This document shows positions 58,212-64,000 of a stretch of 64,000 nt of DNA, piece by piece (within the stretch, counting starts at the first letter, position 1; each line of letters begins with the position of its first letter). The DNA comes from Bog-756 sp049521915 (GTDB taxonomy: Bacteria > Actinomycetota > Acidimicrobiia > Acidimicrobiales > RAAP-2). Where the stretch lies: positions 3,365 through 67,364 of the forward strand of contig JBEKOI010000007.1 of assembly GCA_049521915.1 (NCBI GenBank). The letters run 5' to 3'. The position numbers and the translations under genes are program-made. The notes under the pieces were generated by a model. The model had not been told where the DNA came from and ran no database searches. It saw nothing but the letters and a program-made list of their open reading frames with translations.

Positions 58212-58994
58212 CTACCACAGTCCGGGGATCAGCCGGTAGGGAGTCATTGTCTGGAATGCCCTGAAGATCGGAAAGGTGCCCGCCAGAAGTCCTTCCTCTG
58301 CTCGGATACGAACGAGCTGGAGAATGATCACAACGAATTCACCAACCACCAGCGTCACTCGCATGCTTGACAGGAGGACGGCTGACGACATGACGATCTC
58401 AGCTAAATAGACGGGATGGCGCACAAATCGATACGGACCGCGGACCACCAATTGGCGGGCCTCAGGCCAGTACGAGAAGTTCATTCCAAGACTCCACATC
58501 GCACATGTGGCAAACGCGACTGCCGCCACTGTGATAGCCAGCACCGCGATCTCCATCTTTTCGGATACCGACAAGAGAAGAGGGCCCGAAGGAGCGAAGA
58601 GTCCAAGCGCGACAAGGAGGAATGTGGCGACGATTCCTGCCGCACGAACGAAGGTCCGACGGTCCTGCTTCAAAGGCGGATCATGGAGCAGGAATGCTGC
58701 TACGGGAATCGACAAGAAGCAAGCGTAAAGGCATCCGCGAATGCACGCGAGAATCACGGCCCCGGTCGGGTGGTGAACTGCTACCACACCATCGTCAGCC
58801 AGAGCCACGATTTGCCAGACCACGAGCACAAACACCGAGGCTGCTGGCAATCCCCGTACAAGAATCCACTGACGTCTACGCCTCAAGTCCCGCTCACTTG
58901 AGATGCAGTTCGACGTGCCTGAACTCACCACCTGAGTAATCTCACCACGGATACTCACGTTGAGCAGGTTCCATTCTCGGGATTGCCCATGCAC
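58212..58994 (-). CDS. ICMT-family (isoprenylcysteine/phospholipid) methyltransferase-like membrane protein
   Basis: Up to 260 residues with about six helices. GMNFSYWPEARQLVVRGPYRFVRHPVYLAEIV and the C-terminal RIRAEEGLLAGTFPIFRAF...TPYRLIPGLW are the SAM-binding hallmarks (RHPxY and the EE motif) of the ICMT/PEMT family. The substrate in bacteria is usually unknown: lipids, quinones or carboxylates. The start is uncertain because the frame from 58994 overlaps the small upstream gene; GTG 58958 is plausible. Convergent with the ABC-2 permease. Confidence 0.82.
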   Translation of the reverse strand: MHGQSREWNLLNVSIRGEITQVVSSGTSNCISSERDLRRRRQWILVRGLPAASVFVLVVWQIVALADDGVVAVHHPTGAVILACIRGCLYACFLSIPVAAFLLHDPPLKQDRRTFVRAAGIVATFLLVALGLFAPSGPLLLSVSEKMEIAVLAITVAAVAFATCAMWSLGMNFSYWPEARQLVVRGPYRFVRHPVYLAEIVMSSAVLLSSMRVTLVVGEFVVIILQLVRIRAEEGLLAGTFPIFRAFQTMTPYRLIPGLW

Positions 58995-59139
58995 CCAACT
59001 TGACTATCAAGAAGAGGACCGTAACAAACAAGAGGATCCACCATCGTCCGCGGTGTCTTCTCCGTGGGAATTTCGACCCGCTTTGGGCCACTCCCGACGG
59101 TGGTTGAGACATGTCGTCATCACTCAAAGGGATCTTCAT
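58942..59139 (-). CDS. Small single-helix membrane protein (uncertain)
   Basis: A 65-residue frame with a basic stretch (FPRRRHRGR) followed by one membrane helix (WWILLFVTVLFLIVKLGAWAI), giving a sensible positive-inside topology. It resembles no family I know. It overlaps the methyltransferase frame by up to 52 bp, which weakens one of the two starts. Could be a small accessory protein or a chance frame. Confidence 0.4.
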   Translation of the reverse strand: MKIPLSDDDMSQPPSGVAQSGSKFPRRRHRGRWWILLFVTVLFLIVKLGAWAIPRMEPAQREYPW

Positions 59140-59189
59140 GGTGACAGAATCACAGATGAAACTGCGAAATCCTTTAACCGCACTTGTAG

Positions 59190-59401
59190 GTAACCTGACT
59201 TATTGGCACCGGATCCGTACTGGACTGGGCCTGGGCCCGCATCATCCGGGTCGGGTCCCGAGAGGTGGTCTTGGAAGCCAGTCCAGCACCCTTCAACTTC
59301 TAGATGCCTTTGGCCATCTTGGCCACGCCTCTGGCCATCAGACCCGAGTCCGTCGGGTAGGCGACGTTGGCGGGCGCCACCGTGGTCTGGGTGCGAATCG
59401 C
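59190..59401 (-). pseudogene. Decayed DDE transposase fragment
   Basis: The minus strand reads TTVAPANVAYPTDSGLMARG and VAKMAKGI, then a TAG stop (59300-59302), then KLKGAGLASKTTSRDPTRMM in the same frame. TTVxxANVAYPTDSGLxAxGV followed by KxKxAGxAxxTxxRDxTR is characteristic of a family of DDE insertion-sequence transposases (IS4/IS1182-like). Only this internal segment survives, with an in-frame stop and no termini that I can identify. Marks the right edge of the acquired region. Confidence 0.7.
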
Positions 59402-59435
59402 GAGTAGCTATGCCTACTTTTTCAGGTCGAAGTTC

Positions 59436-61217
59436 CTAGACGAGGATGCGCTTCAGCTCGTCGAGGGTCGTCTCTCCCTCTTGCACCTTCACGAACGCGT
59501 CCATCTGCAGTGTCTGCATCCCGCCGGCGACCGCGGCCCGGGCCACGGCCTCGGCCGGGGCCCGCTGCAGCACGAGGGTGCGGAGCTCGTCGTTCATCAC
59601 CATGACCTCATGGATGGCCAGCCTTCCCCGGTAGCCCGTCCGCCGGCACTGCTCGCAGCCGACGGCCCGGAACATGGGCGCCTGGGCGTCGCGGCTATCG
59701 ATAAGTGACATGGCCTCCAGCTCCAACAACTCCTCGGAGGTTGCGGTGTCGGCCGACTTGCAGCGGCCACAGAGGCGTCGCACCAGGCGCTGGGCGACGA
59801 CGCATCCCAGCGCGGAGGTCACCAGATACGGCCCGAGCCCCATGTCGATCAGACGTGTGGTGCTCGAAGCGGCATCGTTGGCGTGGAGAGTCGACAGGAC
59901 CAGATGCCCGGTCAGCGCGGCTTCGGTGGCGATCCGGGCGGTTTCGAGATCCCGGATCTCCCCGACGAGGATGATGTCGGGATCGGTCCGCATCGCGGCA
60001 CGCAACCCGGTGGCGAAGGTGTACCCCGACTTGGCGTTCACCTGGGTCTGTTTGATGCCGGCAACCCGGTACTCGATCGGGTCCTCGACGGTGATCGTGT
60101 TCCGGCTGGGTTCGTTCAACTCGTTGATCGCCGCATACAGGGTGGTCGACTTGCCTGAGCCGGTCGGTCCCGTGACCAGCACCATTCCCCACGCCTTCCG
60201 GAATGAATCCCTGAACAGGCGCAACGACTCGGGGAGGAAGCCGAGCGAATCTATATCGAGCAGGCCTGCGTCCCGGACGAGGATACGGAGCACGAGCGCC
60301 TCCCCGTTGATGGTGGGAATGCTCGCCGCTCTGATGTCGACAGCCAGGCCCCGGATGGTCATCGACGTCCGGCCGTCCTGGGGCCGCCGGTGTTCAGCGA
60401 TGTCCATGTCCGTCATGACTTTGATCCTGCTCACGACCCCGAGCCGGAACGAGGGAGGCGCGCTCATTGCGTCGTGGAGCATGCCGTCGACACGGAACCT
60501 GATCCGCAAGCCGTCCCGTGTCGGCTCGATGTGCACGTCGGAGGCCCGTTCGCCCACGGCGCGTATCAGGACCTGGTTCACGAAGTCGATGACGGGCCCC
60601 TGGTTCGGATCGATGGTGCCCTGGCCGGACGAATCAGCGTCGGTAAGGGCGTCATCCTCGGGCATGTCGGACCCATGGTCCTCCGAAGGCTGGACGTCAT
60701 CGAGCAGCCGGCTCGAATAGCCGGACTCGATGGCCTTGCGCAGCTCGCCGCGCGCGGCCACGACTGCGATGAACGGCACGTCCACGAGCGAGTGGAGATC
60801 GTCGAACGTCTGGATATCGCGCGGATCCGAGATGGCGACGACGAGGGAACCGTTGTTGAACTCGAGGGGGAGTACGCCACGGCGTCGGCAGAAGGCTTCG
60901 GGAAGGGAGCTCAGGACCCGAGGATCGGGTGGGTCGAGTCCGAGGTCCCGGTAGGGCATCCCGGCGATTTCGGCCAGTGTTCTGGCCAGGTCGTCCTCGA
61001 ACAGGACATCCTCGGCCACCAGGATCTCACCGAGCCGCTTCCCGGATCTCCGTTGCTCGTCCAGAGCGACCTGCACCTGCTCATTCGTCACCAGTCCGGC
61101 CGCGATCAGCTGGGCCCCGAGCGACGCACGGCGGACGTCCGGCCCCCGCCCGCCGCCTTGGCTCTCGTCGGGGCGGTCCCGCTCCGTCATCACGGTCCTA
61201 CCGGTCTCACGGGTCAT
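59436..61217 (-). CDS. pilB: Type IV pilus / type II secretion assembly ATPase (PilB/GspE) with MshEN-like N-terminus
   Basis: A 593-residue hexameric motor ATPase. The N-terminus (residues about 31-95; SLGAQLIAAGLVTNEQVQVALDEQ and RLGEILVAEDVLFEDDLARTL) is an MshEN-type domain, which in relatives binds cyclic-di-GMP. Walker A GPTGSGKSTTLYAAI is near residue 349, then the Asp box (TVEDPIEYR), Walker B ILVGEIRDLETARIA and the zinc tetracysteine CGRC...CEQC. It powers pilin polymerisation at the inner membrane. ATG 61217 overlaps the GGDEF-EAL stop by 4 bp. No pilin gene is in the window. Confidence 0.93.
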   Translation of the reverse strand: MTRETGRTVMTERDRPDESQGGGRGPDVRRASLGAQLIAAGLVTNEQVQVALDEQRRSGKRLGEILVAEDVLFEDDLARTLAEIAGMPYRDLGLDPPDPRVLSSLPEAFCRRRGVLPLEFNNGSLVVAISDPRDIQTFDDLHSLVDVPFIAVVAARGELRKAIESGYSSRLLDDVQPSEDHGSDMPEDDALTDADSSGQGTIDPNQGPVIDFVNQVLIRAVGERASDVHIEPTRDGLRIRFRVDGMLHDAMSAPPSFRLGVVSRIKVMTDMDIAEHRRPQDGRTSMTIRGLAVDIRAASIPTINGEALVLRILVRDAGLLDIDSLGFLPESLRLFRDSFRKAWGMVLVTGPTGSGKSTTLYAAINELNEPSRNTITVEDPIEYRVAGIKQTQVNAKSGYTFATGLRAAMRTDPDIILVGEIRDLETARIATEAALTGHLVLSTLHANDAASSTTRLIDMGLGPYLVTSALGCVVAQRLVRRLCGRCKSADTATSEELLELEAMSLIDSRDAQAPMFRAVGCEQCRRTGYRGRLAIHEVMVMNDELRTLVLQRAPAEAVARAAVAGGMQTLQMDAFVKVQEGETTLDELKRILV

Positions 61218-63562
61218 GGCGTCGGTGCCAACGCCGCCGATTTGACGGCTGCTTGGTGCAGGAATCGGGACATCGCCTGCGCATCGAGCGGCTTGGCGAA
61301 CAGGTAGCCCTGGCCGCTGTCCACGCCCTCGGACCGGAGCCAGGTCCGCTGGGTGTCGGTTTCGACGCCTTCCGCAGTGGTGGCGATCCCGAGGATTTTT
61401 CCCAGCTGGATCAGCGTGTGGACGAGCGCACCGGACTCGTCCGATTCGCTGATCCGAGCGACGAACGACCCGTCGATCTTCAAGACGTCGATGGGGAACT
61501 GCTGCAGGTAGGCCATCGAGGAGTAGCCGGTCCCGAAGTCATCGATGGCGATCCGGATCCCGATCGACTTCAGCTCCTTGAGCCGGGCGGTGGAGGCGAG
61601 GACGTTGCGCATGAGGGTCGTCTCGGTCAGCTCCAGGGTCAGCTGTCTGGGATCGAGTCCGCTGACCGCGAGCGCGCCGCGGACGTCGTTGACGAACCGG
61701 TCCCGTTCGAGCTGTGCCGCGGCGACATTGACGGAGATCATCAGGTGATGGCCCGCGCGCTGCCACGCCACGCACTGTCGGCACGCCTCCAACAGCACCC
61801 ACTTCCCGACCGGGACGATGAGCCCGCTGGATTCGAGCGCCGGGATGAAGTCGTCGGGGTCGACGATCCCCCGCATCGGATGCTGCCAGCGCAAGAGGGC
61901 TTCCACGCCCGTCACGGCTCCGGATTCGAGATCGACGACCGGTTGGTAGACGAGGAACAGCTCTCCGGCGTCGAGCGCACGATGGAGGTCGACATCGAGG
62001 AACCGGTGCTCGTCGACGGCCGTCTTCATGGGTGGAGTGAATACGACGGCGCAGTTCTTTCCCGTGCTCTTGGCCCGGTAGAGGGCGATGTCGGCATCTC
62101 GGAGCAGTTCCTCGGGGGTGCCCTGGGCGCCGGTGGCGATGCCGATGCTGGCCCGGATGGTCAACGGAGCACCCTCTGGCATGACGAAGGGTGCCTTCAG
62201 CGCGTCGAGGATCCGATCCGCCACCGCCTCGGCCCCGGCGGCCAGGGAGGCTCCCTCTACCAGCACCACGAATTCGTCACCGCCGAGCCGCCCGACGGTG
62301 TCCGCCTCGCGGAGCATCCCGGTCAGCCGGGTCGCCACCGCGGCCAGCAACTGATCGCCGGCCTCATGACCGAGCGTGTCGTTGATGTCCTTGAAGTCGT
62401 CGATGTCGAGGAACATCGTGGCCACCGGCACCTCATCCCGGCGGGCCCGGGCCAGCATCGACTCCATCCGGTCGAGGATCAACGCCCGGTTGGGCAGCCC
62501 GGTGAGTGAGTCGTGGAACGCCTGGAAGCGAAGCTGTCGGGTGCGCTCGTCCACCAGGAGCAGGGCCCGGCCCCGGCTGGTGCCGAGCAGGAGGATCACC
62601 GCGGCCAGCAGCAGTGAAATTGCGATGCCGCCCAGCAGGACGGCGTCGCCGGTCCCGTTGGCGAACTTGCCACTGAGATCGGCCGGCCCGAAGACGACCA
62701 CATCCCACCCGTTGTGGAGGTTGATGGTGGTCGACTGGGCTCCGGCCGGGGCTTTGCCCGCATGGAACGTAACCTGGGAGCTCCCGCTCCGGTAGTGGAA
62801 GGCCACCGCGGTCGAGGGATGGTCGTGCAGGTCGGTGGCCAGGATCGGTCGGGGATAGATCGAGACGCCCGTCCAGCCGAGGAAGGTGGCGCGCCGGCCC
62901 CGAACCGTGCCCGGTGTGGTCCCCCCCAGATAGATGGGTGCGCCGAGCACGAGCTCCTCGCCACTGCCTGTCCCGTAGGGAAGGTAGGCGGTCTGGCCCG
63001 AGTCACGGGCGCTCAGCAGGGCGCCGCCCAGGTCGGTAGTGCAGAAGTCGAGGCCCGCCGGCGTCGTCGAGGCCCCGGTCCGTGACTCCGACACGCTGGC
63101 CAGACAGTAGTAGGGGCGGTTCCCGGGCGGAGTGACCTGGAAAGTCCCACCGGCGGAGAGCGGCCCGGCCGGGCCCAGCACAGCCCGTGCGGCAAAGGCG
63201 CTCAACTGCGATGCCGGGATCATCACCAGCTCGGCGATTCCCTGAACTTCGGGGTATCGCGCGAAGGCGCGAACCTCACTGGTCCACTTCACGAAATCGG
63301 CCTGGGTCACGTCCGGGCGGTCGACGATGACCGCCCCGGCGGCCACGACGAGATCCTGCTCGTGCTGGATGGTCAACTCGAGGGTCGAGGCAATCCCCAT
63401 CGACGATGTCACGAAAGCCTGGCGTGACCGCTGGCTCTCACTCCGGTCAACCCCCACGGACCCGAAGATCGAGCCGATCGTGCCCAGGACGACCAGCAAC
63501 GCGGCCACAACGAGCCAGATGTGGTTTCGCGGGCCCACCCGCGGTTCCCGACCTGTGCCCAT
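61214..63562 (-). CDS. CHASE-GGDEF-EAL dual cyclic-di-GMP enzyme
   Basis: A 782-residue membrane protein: helix 1 (IWLVVAALLVVLGTIGSIFGSVG), a CHASE-type extracytoplasmic sensor (FVKWTSEVRAFARYPEVQGIAEL), helix 2 (DAVLLGGIAISLLLAAVILLLG), then GGDEF with an intact RLGGDEFVVLVEG near residue 425 (synthase), and EAL with VEALLRWQHP near 553 and DDFGTGYSSMAYLQ (phosphodiesterase). Both catalytic motifs look functional. AGAAGGGGCAG precedes ATG 63562. Translational coupling to the pilus ATPase indicates control of that motor by cyclic-di-GMP. Confidence 0.93.
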   Translation of the reverse strand: MGTGREPRVGPRNHIWLVVAALLVVLGTIGSIFGSVGVDRSESQRSRQAFVTSSMGIASTLELTIQHEQDLVVAAGAVIVDRPDVTQADFVKWTSEVRAFARYPEVQGIAELVMIPASQLSAFAARAVLGPAGPLSAGGTFQVTPPGNRPYYCLASVSESRTGASTTPAGLDFCTTDLGGALLSARDSGQTAYLPYGTGSGEELVLGAPIYLGGTTPGTVRGRRATFLGWTGVSIYPRPILATDLHDHPSTAVAFHYRSGSSQVTFHAGKAPAGAQSTTINLHNGWDVVVFGPADLSGKFANGTGDAVLLGGIAISLLLAAVILLLGTSRGRALLLVDERTRQLRFQAFHDSLTGLPNRALILDRMESMLARARRDEVPVATMFLDIDDFKDINDTLGHEAGDQLLAAVATRLTGMLREADTVGRLGGDEFVVLVEGASLAAGAEAVADRILDALKAPFVMPEGAPLTIRASIGIATGAQGTPEELLRDADIALYRAKSTGKNCAVVFTPPMKTAVDEHRFLDVDLHRALDAGELFLVYQPVVDLESGAVTGVEALLRWQHPMRGIVDPDDFIPALESSGLIVPVGKWVLLEACRQCVAWQRAGHHLMISVNVAAAQLERDRFVNDVRGALAVSGLDPRQLTLELTETTLMRNVLASTARLKELKSIGIRIAIDDFGTGYSSMAYLQQFPIDVLKIDGSFVARISESDESGALVHTLIQLGKILGIATTAEGVETDTQRTWLRSEGVDSGQGYLFAKPLDAQAMSRFLHQAAVKSAALAPTP

Positions 63563-63751
63563 GATCTGCCCCTTCTGTGCGAGAGCTCGTCGGCGCTTCT
63601 GTCGAACGCCTTCAGGTCATCGGACGCTCGAACCGGGTGGTCGTCGAGCCGAACTCCCCGCCTGACTGTCCTTCATACCTCTATCCTCGGCAGAAGTGGT
63701 CCGTGGCCGTAGGGGCAAAGGTCACAGGCCCCCGATTCGACCCACACAGGC

Positions 63752-64000
63752 TCAGATCCGACCGCCCTGGTCAGGGATTTCACCCATCGACGGTGGGGGT
63801 TGGCGCCGCCGGGCGAAGAACTCGGACAGCTGTCGGGATGCCTCGGGGGCACGGACCCCGGCCGTGACGGTGACCTCGTGGTTCAGCCTGGGGTCGGTGC
63901 ACAGGTTGTAGAGCGACCCGCAGGCACCGGCCTTGAAATCGGACGCGCCGAAGACCAGACGGCCCACCCGGGCGGCGATCAGGCCTCCGGCGCACATGGG
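63752..64000 (-). CDS. tadA: tRNA adenosine-34 deaminase, 5'-truncated by the window edge
   Basis: C-terminal 82 residues of a CDA-fold deaminase: PMCAGGLIAARVGRLVFGASDFKAGACGSLYNL...LNHEVTVTAGVRAPEASRQLSEFFARRRQ. The second zinc-binding Cys of the PCxxC motif is in PMC; the HAE motif and first Cys lie beyond the window. Converts A34 to inosine in tRNA-Arg(ACG), an essential step for reading CGN codons. Confidence 0.9.
   Translation of the reverse strand, partial: PMCAGGLIAARVGRLVFGASDFKAGACGSLYNLCTDPRLNHEVTVTAGVRAPEASRQLSEFFARRRQPPPSMGEIPDQGGRI

Noticed and set aside
60929..62509. 526-codon plus-strand frame
   Set aside because: Antisense shadow of the pilus ATPase and GGDEF-EAL genes.

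Overview
The window is high-GC DNA read as a chromosomal segment of an actinobacterium. The signs are many GTG starts, an F420-type (LLM-class) oxidoreductase, a DUF2510-type small protein, MptB/GT87-type polyprenol-sugar mannosyltransferases, an MscL with a C-terminal zinc ribbon, DrrAB-type exporters and an IdeR/DmdR-like iron box. A member of the Acidimicrobiia is my best guess, as an inference from overall style rather than from a marker gene. A recurring feature is a TANNNT-like -10 hexamer placed 5-9 nt before a start codon with no Shine-Dalgarno sequence, which suggests that many genes here are transcribed as leaderless mRNAs.

Layout, 0-21.3 kb: aldo/keto reductases and a cupin; a FAD-linked glycolate/lactate-type oxidase; a repeat-rich DNA-binding-like protein; an ECF sigma factor translationally coupled to a membrane DUF4349 protein; a stand-alone cyclic-nucleotide-binding protein; an iron(III) ABC importer with an iron box inside the promoter of its binding protein; an enoyl-CoA hydratase; two paralogous OafA/SGNH acyltransferases followed by a secreted GH5 lipoprotein resembling endoglycoceramidase; a siderophore-interacting flavoprotein; a PIN/NYN-like protein; and a metal-dependent amidohydrolase.

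21.3-37.5 kb: an ECF sigma / anti-sigma-like / lipoprotein cassette in which the lipoprotein needs a -1 frameshift at an A6 run; a tautomerase-like protein lacking the catalytic Pro1; MscL; a TMEM175-type channel; GNAT and TetR proteins; a DrrAB-type exporter with a shortened permease; a GT2 glycosyltransferase; a membrane SpoIIE phosphatase; a VOC protein; a DUF2510 protein; an LLM oxidoreductase; an NHL-repeat protein divergent from a YtrA-type GntR regulator across a shared palindrome; an SDR; and an MBL-fold hydrolase.

37.5-45.3 kb: a cell-envelope glycan block with a YfhO-like giant membrane protein and three multi-spanning GT-C type sugar transferases, ending at tRNA-Ser(CGA).

45.3-59.4 kb: a probable acquired island. 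It opens with a broken tyrosine integrase and closes with a broken transposase. Its genes look less GC-biased. It carries a MacB-type export system (permease, ATPase, a membrane-fusion adaptor split by a frameshift in an 18-bp repeat tract, and two secreted accessory proteins). Divergent from that are two tandem paralogous OmpR-family regulators plus a histidine kinase, then an ABC-2 exporter and an ICMT-family methyltransferase. The two regulator genes share one promoter geometry with 11-bp AGG direct repeats.

59.4-64 kb: a type IV pilus assembly ATPase with an MshEN-like N-terminus, coupled by a 4-bp overlap to a CHASE-GGDEF-EAL protein, and the 3' part of tadA at the window edge.
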